Position numbers and translations under genes: made by a program
Notes under the pieces: model-generated
The model's input: only the letters and a program-made list of their open reading frames with translations
Told to the model about the DNA's origin: nothing
Database searches by the model: none
Shown here: one piece after another, positions 17,265 to 26,164 of the stretch
Layout: every line of letters starts with the position of its first letter
Position numbering within the stretch: position 1 is the stretch's first letter
Origin: DASUGC01 sp035606665
GTDB lineage: Bacteria; Acidobacteriota; Vicinamibacteria; Vicinamibacterales; SCN-69-37
Length of the DNA: 64,000 nt
NCBI GenBank assembly: GCA_035606665.1
Contig: DATNEY010000019.1
Coordinates: 68,419-132,418 of the forward strand
Direction: 5' to 3'

Positions 17265-19040
17265 ATGGATACCGTCACGCTCACGATAGATGGACAGCAG
17301 GTCACGGTCGCGAAGGGGACCACCCTTCTGCAGGCCGCGATTCAGAGCGGCCACGAAGTGCCGTACTACTGCTACCACCCCGGTCTGGGCATCGACGGAT
17401 CCTGCCGCGTCTGTCTCGTCAAGATCGACAAGATGGCGAAGCTCCAGACGTCCTGCTCCACCTACTGCACCGAGGGCATGGTCGCCTGGACCAACACGCC
17501 GGACGTCGTCGCCGCCCGCGCGAGCGTGTTCGAGTTCCTGCTGATCAATCACCCGCTCGACTGCCCCGTGTGCGACAAGGGCGGCGAGTGTCCGCTTCAG
17601 GATTTCTCATACACGTTCGGGCCCGAGCGGAGCCGCATGGAGTTCCCGCGCCGGGTGTTCGACGGCGAGGGCGTGAAGGCCGACGTCGATTTCGGGCCGA
17701 CGCTGATGCTCAACCGCAACCGCTGCATCCTGTGCACGCGGTGCGTGCGCTTCATGCGCGAGATCGACGGTGACGCGCAGATCGGGATCGCGCAGCGCGG
17801 CAACGGCAGCGAGATCGCGACGTTCGAGGAGAAGGGCGTCTTCTCGCTCCTTTCGGGCAACCTCATGGACGTCTGCCCGGTCGGCGCGATCACGACGCGC
17901 GACTACCGCTTCAAGTCGCGCCCGTGGGACAACCCGCACGCCGTGGACACGATCTGCACGCTCTGCGAGAAGGGCTGCAACACGACCGCGTGGATCAAGG
18001 CGAAGCCGGAGTGGGCGAAGGGCGCGCAGCTCATCCGCATGACGCCGCGCTACAACGCCGACGTCAATCAGTACTGGATGTGCGACATCGGGCGCTTCGA
18101 CTATCACTGGCTCGAAAGCGACCGCCGCGTGCTGCAGCCGCGGCTGCGCTCCAAGAGCAACTGGGAAGCCGTGCCGTGGGCGGATGCGCTCATCGCCGTG
18201 AACGATGCGGTGACCGCCGCGGGAGGCCCGACGAACGTCGCCTTCCTCGCGTCCGCGCACGCGTCGCTCGAAGAGCTGTTCGTCCTGCGCGAAATCACCG
18301 GCAAGACCGCGGGGATCGCGCTGTCGTGGCGTCATCGCGAGAAGCCGCAGCCGAAAGACACGAAGTTCAGAATCCCAACGGTCGACGCGCCCAACGTGCG
18401 GGGCGCGAAGGACCTCGGCTTTCCGATCGCGAACCCGAGCGGCCCCGCGGATGTTTCCGAACTCAGGACCGCCGTCGAGAGCGGCCGCGTGAAGGTGCTG
18501 TACGTCATCGATTCCGGACCGGATGGCTCGATCGGCGATACGGATTGGGTGATCGCGGCGAAGAAGTCCGGCAAGATCGCCACGCTCATCGTCCAGGGCG
18601 TGCTGCACACGCCGCTGCTCGACGCCGCGGACATCGCGCTCGCCGGCTGCGCCTTCGTCGAGAAGGACGCGACCTACACCAACATGACCGGGCAGGTGCA
18701 GGCGTCATCGCGCGCCATCACGCCTCCAGGAGACGCCGGCGAGGACTGGCAGATCCTGATGAAGCTCGGCGTCGTGTTCGGCGCCGAGGTGAGTTATGCG
18801 TCGTCGAACGCCATCCGCGCAGCCATCGCGCAGGAGCTGGCCGCCACACCCGGGTACGCGGCGCTGCCGTCCGTCACGTTCGCGCGGCCGGTGTCGGCGC
18901 GCCACTGGCTGCAGGCTTCGAATCCATCCGAGCGCTGGAAGTGGGACTTCATGTTCCAGGATCTGCCGCCGATCAAGTTCGGCGAGGACTTCGGTCCGCT
19001 TCCGCGCGCCGACGTCATCCCGCTGAAGGAAGTGAAGTGA
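17265..19040 (+). CDS. nuoG: NADH-quinone oxidoreductase subunit G (complex I iron-sulfur subunit)
   Basis: The 591 residues show the complete cluster set: [2Fe-2S] ligands C36, C47, C50 and C64; the His-Cys [4Fe-4S] set H96, C100, C103 and C109; the C154/C157/C160/C204 [4Fe-4S] set; and a further C231/C234/C238/C272 set at the start of the molybdopterin-like domain. The C-terminal molybdopterin-fold region is shorter than in the ~900-residue E. coli protein. The subunit passes electrons through the peripheral arm of complex I. No other nuo gene is in the window, so the gene is detached from a nuo operon or belongs to a different NAD-linked hydrogenase or dehydrogenase. Confidence 0.9.
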   Translation: MDTVTLTIDGQQVTVAKGTTLLQAAIQSGHEVPYYCYHPGLGIDGSCRVCLVKIDKMAKLQTSCSTYCTEGMVAWTNTPDVVAARASVFEFLLINHPLDCPVCDKGGECPLQDFSYTFGPERSRMEFPRRVFDGEGVKADVDFGPTLMLNRNRCILCTRCVRFMREIDGDAQIGIAQRGNGSEIATFEEKGVFSLLSGNLMDVCPVGAITTRDYRFKSRPWDNPHAVDTICTLCEKGCNTTAWIKAKPEWAKGAQLIRMTPRYNADVNQYWMCDIGRFDYHWLESDRRVLQPRLRSKSNWEAVPWADALIAVNDAVTAAGGPTNVAFLASAHASLEELFVLREITGKTAGIALSWRHREKPQPKDTKFRIPTVDAPNVRGAKDLGFPIANPSGPADVSELRTAVESGRVKVLYVIDSGPDGSIGDTDWVIAAKKSGKIATLIVQGVLHTPLLDAADIALAGCAFVEKDATYTNMTGQVQASSRAITPPGDAGEDWQILMKLGVVFGAEVSYASSNAIRAAIAQELAATPGYAALPSVTFARPVSARHWLQASNPSERWKWDFMFQDLPPIKFGEDFGPLPRADVIPLKEVK

Positions 19041-19089
19041 GCGCAGGGAGCGGAGCGGGGCGTTCGGGGTCCCCGCGAGCGACCGAGCC

Positions 19090-19125
19090 AGGCGGGGTGC
19101 AGGGGTGCCCGCCGATCAAGAAAGA
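19090..19125. repeat. 36-bp dispersed repeat, copy A
   Basis: Bases 19090-19125 match the reverse complement of 38936-38971 at 34 of 36 positions, ending in GATCAAGAAAGA. Both copies sit immediately upstream of a start codon. Confidence 0.85.
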
Positions 19126-19135
19126 AGTGAAGTAA

Positions 19136-20890
19136 GTGGCTCGGCGCCGCGTCCTCGGTCTCGGCATCGTCCTCCTCACGTACCTCGGCACGGCGGCCTT
19201 GCGGCAGGCTGGTGGTCCGATCGATGCCACACTGACGCCGCTGGTCTCGGTCACCGGCGTCAAACCCGGCGCCAACATCCACCTCGCTCTTCGCGTCGCG
19301 CTTCCGGAGGGACTTCACGCACAGTCCGATCGCCCGAAAGATCCCTCGTACATTCCGACCAGACTCTGGCTCGATCCGGCGGCGGTCACTGTGCGCGAGT
19401 ACGTGTTTCCACCGTCGACTGATTTCAGAGTCGAGGGACTGCCGGAGTCCCTTGCGGTTTTCGAGCACGAAATCACGATCGGTGTCGATGCCGTCGTGCC
19501 GCAAACGGCGCCGCCCGGCCCGCTCAAGATTCCTGCGCGCCTGCGATACCAGGCTTGTGACAACAAACAGTGCTTCCAGCCGAAGACGCTCGAGACCAGC
19601 TGGACGGTGAAGGTGGACGCCGCGGGTGGGGCACCAAATGCCTCCGTGGCGGAGGCCTTCAAGACGATCCCGTTTGGAAAGGGATACGCGCCGGATCCGG
19701 CTGCGACGCCGCCACCTCTCTCACGGGCACGGGGCCGTGCCGCGGCCGTCGGCTCTAAGGACCCGGCCTTCCTATTGGCTGCCGTCGACAAGTTCACATT
19801 GCTCGGATCTGACGGCGGCTACATGGACGCCGCGACGTTCCTGTCGTTTATCAAGGACTCCGAGTCCGGCGTCGCGCGGCGTGGCATGTTCGAAGGCCGC
19901 GGACCGATAGCGATTCTCGCGCTGGTGTTTCTCGGCGGCCTCGCGCTCAATCTCACGCCCTGCGTGCTGCCGATGATTCCTATCAACCTCGCCATCATCG
20001 GCGCGGGCGCACAGGCGGGCAAACGCAGTCGCGGTTTCATGCTCGGCGCGACGTACGGCGCCGCAATGGCGATCGTCTATGGCGTGCTGGGCCTGATCGT
20101 GATTCTCACGGCAGGCACCTTCGGCACCATCAACGCGTCGCCGTGGTTCAACGCGGGTATCGCCATCCTGTTCGTGGCACTTGGCCTGGCCATGTTCGAC
20201 GTCATCAACATCGACTTCTCGCGATGGTCTTCGAAGATCCAGTTCGGTCAGGAAAGCCGGGGGACCTATGTGCTCGCGTTCAGCATGGGCGCGGTGGCGG
20301 CGCTCCTCGCAGGCGCCTGCGTCGCGCCGGTCGTGATTCAGGTCGTGCTTTTCGCGAGCGATCTTTACGCGCGTGGCAGCGCGACCGCGCTCGCCCTGCC
20401 GTTCGTGCTGGGCCTCGGCATGGCGCTGCCGTGGCCCATCGCCGGCGCCGGCATGGCCCGCCTGCCAAAACCCGGCATGTGGATGGTGCGGGTGAAGCAG
20501 GTCATGGGCATCTTCATTCTCGGTACCGCGGTGTACTACGGCTACCTCGCGTACGAGCTCTTCGCGAGCCGCTGGGTCGATCCGAAGGAAGTGGCCGCGA
20601 GCGTGGATGGCCAGCTGAAAGAAGGATGGCATTCCTCGCTGGACGAAGGACTTGCTGTCGCGTCAAATGAAGGCAGGCCGGTGCTCATCGACTTCTGGGC
20701 CACGTGGTGCAAGAACTGCCTCGTGATGGACAAGACGACGCTGGCAGATCCGGCCGTCAAAGAAGCGTTGGCCGGCTACGTGAAGATCAAGTTCCAGGCC
20801 GAAGATCTCGATGCCGAGCCAGCCGCGACGCTGATGCGCAGATTCAAGGGCGTCGGCTTGCCGACGTACGTGATTCTGAAGCCCCGGTAA
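19136..20890 (+). CDS. dsbD: DsbD-like thiol:disulfide interchange protein
   Basis: The start is GTG with a signal-like helix (GLGIVLLTYLGTAAL). Residues ~30-160 are the periplasmic N-terminal domain with the redox pair C141/C146 (ACDNKQCFQPK). Residues ~255-470 are the multi-helix transmembrane core with the paired cysteines C276 (LTPCVLPM) and C395 (GACVAPVV). Residues ~495-584 are a periplasmic thioredoxin domain with WCKNC (C525/C528). The arrangement matches DsbD, which carries electrons from cytoplasmic thioredoxin to periplasmic disulfide partners. A 95-bp gap to nuoG contains a dispersed repeat. Its stop is followed 7 bp later by an inverted repeat shared with the convergent VWFA-like gene. 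Confidence 0.9.
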   Translation: MARRRVLGLGIVLLTYLGTAALRQAGGPIDATLTPLVSVTGVKPGANIHLALRVALPEGLHAQSDRPKDPSYIPTRLWLDPAAVTVREYVFPPSTDFRVEGLPESLAVFEHEITIGVDAVVPQTAPPGPLKIPARLRYQACDNKQCFQPKTLETSWTVKVDAAGGAPNASVAEAFKTIPFGKGYAPDPAATPPPLSRARGRAAAVGSKDPAFLLAAVDKFTLLGSDGGYMDAATFLSFIKDSESGVARRGMFEGRGPIAILALVFLGGLALNLTPCVLPMIPINLAIIGAGAQAGKRSRGFMLGATYGAAMAIVYGVLGLIVILTAGTFGTINASPWFNAGIAILFVALGLAMFDVINIDFSRWSSKIQFGQESRGTYVLAFSMGAVAALLAGACVAPVVIQVVLFASDLYARGSATALALPFVLGLGMALPWPIAGAGMARLPKPGMWMVRVKQVMGIFILGTAVYYGYLAYELFASRWVDPKEVAASVDGQLKEGWHSSLDEGLAVASNEGRPVLIDFWATWCKNCLVMDKTTLADPAVKEALAGYVKIKFQAEDLDAEPAATLMRRFKGVGLPTYVILKPR

Positions 20891-20897
20891 AGAAGAA

Positions 20898-21070
20898 GGG
20901 GTCAGACGGGGGTCAGACCACCTTGGAAAAACTCCAATGCAAGAAACCCTGAGAATCCGAGGAATCCCGCATGTTCTCCTGGGCGTTCTAACAGGTCGCA
21001 GGGGATTCCGTTTTTCGGCCCAAATACCGTGTGGAGAAACTCCAAGGTGGTCTGACCCCCGTCTGACCCC
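20898..21070. repeat. REPIN-like GGGGTCAGAC element between convergent genes
   Basis: Perfect 30-bp complementary arms (20898-20927 and 21041-21070) surround ~113 bp of unique sequence. The arms share the doubled GGGTCAGAC motif with the element at 14483-14547. It fills the space between the dsbD-like stop and the VWFA-like stop and could terminate both transcripts. No transposase is encoded inside. Confidence 0.9.
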
Positions 21071-21075
21071 ATCAG

Positions 21076-23226
21076 TCAGCGGACGATCTCGACGGCGCCG
21101 CGCCAGTACGCGGACTTCCCTGCCGACGGATCCAGCACCGTCACCTGACACGTGTACGAACCGGGCTTGAGCTGTCCGGCCGCGATGCCGAGCCTGATGG
21201 GGACGGCCCTGGTTTTCGGATCCCATGTGTCGGCGGTAACGGGCTCCCCCTCGTAGACTTTCGCGTCACCCAGGTAGAACGCGACGAACGCTACAAGAGA
21301 CCGTGGCTCGGTGACGTCGCGTTCGTACGCCTGCAGGTAGATGAGCACCGGCTGCTGCGCGCTGAAGGTGCGGGTCACGCTCGGAATCAGCTTGATACCG
21401 CCTTCGACCAGCGGATTCGCCGTCGCGCCATCGATCCTCTGTTTCACGGTGAACAGGGCGTCCGTGGCGGCCACGCGCTGCGTGGAGAACACCACGGTGC
21501 TGATCGGCAGCCGCACCTTCTCCTTCTCCAGATTCGGCACGACAAACGGGTGCATGAACGTCCCGATCCGTCCGGTCGTCGCGTCCCGGGCAAGCACCTT
21601 GATGATGTAGTTGCCCGGCAGCACGGTGAAACCGGTCTCGTACTGAATCGGCTTGCGCGCAACTTCCGCGGCCGTCGATGAATCCAGCTCGTACCTCAAC
21701 CGATCCCGAGAATTCCTCATCGTCACCCCGTATTCATCCTTGATTTCGGCGAGAACGTCGATGTCCGCTTTCGTGGCGCCGGTCGGGCGCGGGCGGGTCA
21801 ACTCGCTGCCGGGCATCCTGACGGACACCGGAACGAAGTACTCGGCGCTGCTGACCTGGAAGTAGTTGACCTCGATCGCCATCGGAATGTCGGTGATGGG
21901 ATCCTCGAGGCGCATCGCTTCTTCGAGCTGGCGATCCTTGTCGAAGTCGTTGAACTTCGCCCACTCCTTCGCGCCGTAGTAACCGGCGCGATGCGCCAGC
22001 TCGGCGTCGGCCGCAAGCGCTCCGGTCAGCGAGACTTTCACCCGCCGGAACTTGCCGTCCTTGAGCTGATTCTTCGTGTAGTACCCAAGCATGTAGTAGC
22101 CGGTGACCGCCTGCGCCGCCTGCTCGATGCCCATCGACAGATCGTTGTTGTTGAAGAAGGCCTTTCCGCCGGTGTCCTTGGCCAGGGCGTAGTAGCTGTC
22201 CTGTGACGACAACGCCCGCCGCAGGCCCTGTTGCGCGATCGTGCCTGAGAACATCCCGACGCCGCCGCGCGATGCCTGCGAGGCATTGCCCATGGGCGCG
22301 CTGGCGGTGAGGCCCTTCACATCCACCGGATTGATCGTCACGTTGGAACGCACGGCCGCGTTCACCGTGGCGCGGACCTGCGCCATGTTGTTGACGTCGA
22401 TGTTCAGAGTGCCGAAGTAGATCAGCGTCTTCATCTCCGGCAGCGGGCCGAGATTCGAAACGGTTGTCTGCAGCGCGGAGAGTTTCCGGTCCGAGGCGAA
22501 CATGTTGAACGACGCCTCGTCCTCGCCGAACGCCGTGCGGAAATCCTCAATCGCGACCATGCCCTGCTCCGCGTCGAGCAGCGCCTGCTCCAGGTCGTCG
22601 ATGGCCTTGAGCAGTTGGATCCTGTCGCCCGTGAAGTCCTGCTTCATGCGGACACGGCCGCTGTTGTAGGCGAACAGGCTGACCATGTCGGCACCGGTCA
22701 TCGACGTACGCACGTACTTGCGCACGCCGTCGAACACGCGGCCCTCGTCGAAGATCGACAGCCCGGACAGATCGACATACAGAACGATCAGCCGCTTGCC
22801 GCGATAGCGGGTATCTCCGGGCAGCGGCACGGCGGCGAGTGTGTCGCCAACCTGCGTGAGCGCCGCCACCGGCGGCGCCGTGGAAACGGGTGGAGCGGCC
22901 GCCGCCGGCACACCGGTCTCGAGCGAAATCGCGCCCAGCGGCGGCGCATCGAGCTTCTGATACTCGACGAACGCAATGTCCTGCGCCACGCCATCCTCGG
23001 TCACCACGAAGTCCTTCGCGGTCAGGCCCTCGATTGGCTTGCCCTTCCTGTCCTTCACCGTCACCGTCTGGACGATGAGCAGCGTCGACGACCGGAAGAC
23101 GGGCGCCTGCTGCGCGGAGACCAACACACTCAAGAGCAGTCCCGCGATCAGTATGTAGCCGGCGGGCCTTAGCCCGCCGGATCCGGCGGCCTGAAGGCCG
23201 CCGACTACGCGAAAACCTGCTCTCAT
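21076..23226 (-). CDS. Acidobacterial VWFA-related protein (TIGR03436-type)
   Basis: The 716-residue protein opens with a family-typical strand block (TVTVKDRKGKPIEGLTAKDF, then VVTEDGVAQDIAFVEYQ). A von Willebrand A-like domain follows (LIVLYVDLSGLSIFDEGRVF, then VSLFAYNSGRVRM). The metal site reads DLSGL rather than DxSxS, so metal binding is doubtful. Its ATG comes one base after the stop of the receptor gene, which fixes the start and implies coupling. The first 24 residues are mostly encoded by a double GC palindrome, followed by a hydrophobic export segment (ILIAGLLLSVLVSAQQ). It is the last gene of the operon that begins with the first BlaI repressor. The function of the family is unknown. 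Confidence 0.85.
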   Translation of the reverse strand: MRAGFRVVGGLQAAGSGGLRPAGYILIAGLLLSVLVSAQQAPVFRSSTLLIVQTVTVKDRKGKPIEGLTAKDFVVTEDGVAQDIAFVEYQKLDAPPLGAISLETGVPAAAAPPVSTAPPVAALTQVGDTLAAVPLPGDTRYRGKRLIVLYVDLSGLSIFDEGRVFDGVRKYVRTSMTGADMVSLFAYNSGRVRMKQDFTGDRIQLLKAIDDLEQALLDAEQGMVAIEDFRTAFGEDEASFNMFASDRKLSALQTTVSNLGPLPEMKTLIYFGTLNIDVNNMAQVRATVNAAVRSNVTINPVDVKGLTASAPMGNASQASRGGVGMFSGTIAQQGLRRALSSQDSYYALAKDTGGKAFFNNNDLSMGIEQAAQAVTGYYMLGYYTKNQLKDGKFRRVKVSLTGALAADAELAHRAGYYGAKEWAKFNDFDKDRQLEEAMRLEDPITDIPMAIEVNYFQVSSAEYFVPVSVRMPGSELTRPRPTGATKADIDVLAEIKDEYGVTMRNSRDRLRYELDSSTAAEVARKPIQYETGFTVLPGNYIIKVLARDATTGRIGTFMHPFVVPNLEKEKVRLPISTVVFSTQRVAATDALFTVKQRIDGATANPLVEGGIKLIPSVTRTFSAQQPVLIYLQAYERDVTEPRSLVAFVAFYLGDAKVYEGEPVTADTWDPKTRAVPIRLGIAAGQLKPGSYTCQVTVLDPSAGKSAYWRGAVEIVR
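23155..23208. repeat. Double REP-like GC palindrome inside a signal-peptide coding region
   Basis: Two perfect hairpins lie back to back: GGCGGGC/GCCCGCC with loop CTTA (23161-23178) and CGGCGGCC/GGCCGCCG with loop TGAA (23184-23203). They are bounded by GTAG and CTAC. The element is translated on the minus strand as residues ~6-24 of the VWFA-like protein. Confidence 0.88.
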
Positions 23227-23227
23227 T

Positions 23228-26161
23228 TCAGAACCTGAAAATGAAGTTGGTCACGATCCGGCGCATCTGGCCGGTGTTCGTCGGCCGGCCGAACTGCGGG
23301 CTGGTGATGATGCGATCGATCGCGGTGAACGTGACGTGGTTGAACACGTTGGTCGCGCTCAGGCGCCAGTCGAGGTTGAACCGCCGTGTGAATCTGAACG
23401 TTCGCGAAACAGCCATGTCGAACGTGAATGTGGAAGGGCCAACGATCGAGTTCCGCCCGGCGTTACCCCAGGTACCCGCCGCCGGAATCATGAACGCGGC
23501 CGGGTTGGCGTACGAGTTCTTGTCCACTGGCGCGGTTGGCGCACCCGTCAGGGACGGCCGCACGCCCACTGTGCCCGTACCAGGCACCGCCACGAAGACA
23601 ACCGGCGTTACGGGAAGGCCGCTGCCGCTATTGATCTGTGCGGTAATCGTCCAGTCCTTGTAGAGCTTGCCCCAGAAGTTGTCGACGAGCGTTCCGCCGA
23701 GGATGCCGACACCGGTCGTGTACTGGACCTCGAGCGCGACCAGATGGCGCTGATCGAAGGACGATGGACCACGTTCCGCTTCGAGATCGTGCCAGTCCTG
23801 GGCCACGGCGAGCGACGTCTGGGAGACGTTCGTGTTGCTGAACGTTGCCGCGTTGTCCGTCGCCTTCGCGAGCGTATAGGTCAGGGTTGACGTAAACCCC
23901 GCATACAGCCGTCGCCGCACGAGCAGTTGCATCGCGTGCCTCATAGACGTCCCGCCGGACTTCAGGTACGTGAAGCCCGACGGACACGTGGGACATGGAT
24001 TCACTGTGCCGGGCGCGTAGGTGTTGGGCAGGAATGCCTGCGCCAGTTGGAAGCCCGTGTCGCCCAGATAGGCCGCAATCACCGTCAACGACGCCGGCAG
24101 ATCCCGTTGCACCGTCACCTGCCACGAGTGCACCAGCGCCGTCCTGAAATCCGGATCCACCGCGAACGTCGTCGTGGCCGGAAGCGAAGTCAGGAACGGA
24201 TTGGCGAGCGTGATCGGCGTCGCGGCCGTGTTCTGAACGCTGAAGGAGCTCGAGAAAGGCGGCTGCTGCGCGAGCGACGTCCCGATCGACTGATAGACGC
24301 CAAGGTTGCGGTAGAGACCGTAGCCGCCTTTGATCACGAGAGACGAGGTCAGCAGCGGCCGCCAGGAGATGGCGATGCGCGGCTCGAATCCAAACGGATC
24401 TCGCCGCACGAGCGAGTCCGGATACCGCGAGCCAGTCAGCGAGCCGGCGGAGCCAGGCGTGACGATCGCGATACCGCCGAAACCCGGCAGGATGTCGAGA
24501 TTCGCGAGGCGTCCGTTCCGTTCGCTGTACGGTGACTCGTACTCCCACCGAACGCCGAGGTCCACCGTCAGTCCCGGCGCCAGCCTCAGGTCGTCATCAA
24601 GAAAGGCGCTGATCTGATTTCCACGGATTGTCGTGCTGATGTTTCCGAACGCGATCGAGCTTGTCGCCGGAATGCCGAGCAGAAAATCCGCAAGGGCGTT
24701 TCCGGTCGCAGCGCCCGTGAAGTTCAGCGTGCCGCGCGGGTCGGGATGAGTGTTCTGCTCGATCCCGTTGAATCGCGCGTCGGCGCCGAACGTGATGTTG
24801 TGGTCGCCGCGGCGCCACTGCACCTGACCGGACACGGTGTGCGATGACCGGTTCGAGCTCTGATAGCGGCCGGAGGTCAGGTCGGCGAAATCTGGAAACG
24901 CAATCGTCGGTGGCCCCCAGTTCGCCGGATCCTGCGCGTTGCCGGCGATGCCTGCGTCGGCCGAAACATTGACGCGGCCGGCGAAGAACGGCGTCGTCGT
25001 GTTGTCCGACCAGGTGAACCCGTAACTGGCGCGGACGTTCATCCGCGTGCCGAAGCGGCGGGTCCAGTTGAAGGCGGCGTTGATCGACGACTGGCGGGCG
25101 CGATCCTCGAATCCAAAGAGGTTCACCGAATCCGTCAGCGTGCGCTGATAACCCACGGAGCCGGCGATCTGCGTGCGGGGACCGAAGTTGCGCGAGACGT
25201 CCACCGAAAGGCGGTCTGATGTGGCTGTGCTGAGCACGGCTCGCTGGAAGTTCGCACCCGTGCCGATCGCACCCGTTGGCTCCGGATAGAACGCGAGCAG
25301 TGCCGTTGCCTGCGGCACGATCCGGTCGAGAGGGATGATGTTGCCCGCGAACGGCAGACCGGTCTGCGGATCCCTGATGACTCCAAGCCGGCTCGAGAGA
25401 TCGCCTCTCCGCTCATGGAACGTCGGCATCAGCGCCGACCGTGTGCTGGCGGTGTTCTGGACGCCGTGCTGGTACTGGAGCCTCGTCTGCGGGCCCCATT
25501 TCTTCGTGAACGGAATCCTGAACGGGCCGGCAATCGTGATGCCGAACTGCGCATCGGCGTAGTCGGGCGTCGGCGCGGCCGATCCGCCGAATGAATAAGG
25601 ATGCGCGTTCCAGGCCGAGTTGCCGAAGTTGCCGGTGATCGAACCCGAATAGAGCGAGGGTCCCCTCGGCCGGTTGTTGCCCGCCGCGCGTGGCTGCGCG
25701 AAGCGCGTCGCTGCCCCGTTCGTGATGGATCCGTTGAGGATTCCGGGATCGTCCGAGACGACACCGGGAATGACGGCCGCGGCCGGCCAGACACTCTTCA
25801 TCGCGTTCTCGCCGACCATCTCCGCAAATGGGCGCATGGTCAACGTCAGCGTGAGCGACGGGTTGTCCGGCGGAACCGTGATTTCGCGGGTGACGGGCGC
25901 GAACCCGCGCATCTCAATCTTCAGCATCCAGGCGCCCGGATCGAGCTTCGCGAACTGAAAAGCGCCCTCGTCGTCAGTGACCGTGGAAAACGTCTTGTCG
26001 CCGCGGACGACGGATACGGTCGCGCCTGGCACCGGAAGTTCTGCGTGAAGAACACGGCCGGAAAGTACCGGTTCCGGCCGTGGATCCTGACCGTCGATCG
26101 CCCAAAACCCCAGCGGATGGAGGACCAAGGTGAGAACGATCGGAGCCAGGAAGCTTGTCAT
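23228..26161 (-). CDS. TonB-dependent receptor-like outer-membrane protein with carboxypeptidase-regulatory domain
   Basis: The 977-residue protein has a signal peptide followed at residues ~30-110 by a carboxypeptidase-regulatory (CarboxypepD_reg) beta sandwich (LPVPGATVSVVRGDKTF, DDEGAFQFAKLDPG). The remainder is a large beta barrel ending NFIFRF, the aromatic outer-membrane signature. A canonical plug domain is not obvious between residues 110 and 250, as in other acidobacterial Oar-like proteins. It starts three bases after the stop of the M56 gene and is followed after one base by the VWFA-like gene, so all belong to one operon under the first BlaI repressor. Substrate unknown. Confidence 0.87.
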   Translation of the reverse strand: MTSFLAPIVLTLVLHPLGFWAIDGQDPRPEPVLSGRVLHAELPVPGATVSVVRGDKTFSTVTDDEGAFQFAKLDPGAWMLKIEMRGFAPVTREITVPPDNPSLTLTLTMRPFAEMVGENAMKSVWPAAAVIPGVVSDDPGILNGSITNGAATRFAQPRAAGNNRPRGPSLYSGSITGNFGNSAWNAHPYSFGGSAAPTPDYADAQFGITIAGPFRIPFTKKWGPQTRLQYQHGVQNTASTRSALMPTFHERRGDLSSRLGVIRDPQTGLPFAGNIIPLDRIVPQATALLAFYPEPTGAIGTGANFQRAVLSTATSDRLSVDVSRNFGPRTQIAGSVGYQRTLTDSVNLFGFEDRARQSSINAAFNWTRRFGTRMNVRASYGFTWSDNTTTPFFAGRVNVSADAGIAGNAQDPANWGPPTIAFPDFADLTSGRYQSSNRSSHTVSGQVQWRRGDHNITFGADARFNGIEQNTHPDPRGTLNFTGAATGNALADFLLGIPATSSIAFGNISTTIRGNQISAFLDDDLRLAPGLTVDLGVRWEYESPYSERNGRLANLDILPGFGGIAIVTPGSAGSLTGSRYPDSLVRRDPFGFEPRIAISWRPLLTSSLVIKGGYGLYRNLGVYQSIGTSLAQQPPFSSSFSVQNTAATPITLANPFLTSLPATTTFAVDPDFRTALVHSWQVTVQRDLPASLTVIAAYLGDTGFQLAQAFLPNTYAPGTVNPCPTCPSGFTYLKSGGTSMRHAMQLLVRRRLYAGFTSTLTYTLAKATDNAATFSNTNVSQTSLAVAQDWHDLEAERGPSSFDQRHLVALEVQYTTGVGILGGTLVDNFWGKLYKDWTITAQINSGSGLPVTPVVFVAVPGTGTVGVRPSLTGAPTAPVDKNSYANPAAFMIPAAGTWGNAGRNSIVGPSTFTFDMAVSRTFRFTRRFNLDWRLSATNVFNHVTFTAIDRIITSPQFGRPTNTGQMRRIVTNFIFRF

Positions 26162-26164
26162 GCT

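Noticed and set aside
20898..21070. Insertion sequence
   Set aside because: The 113-bp core has no transposase and no target-site duplication was identified.
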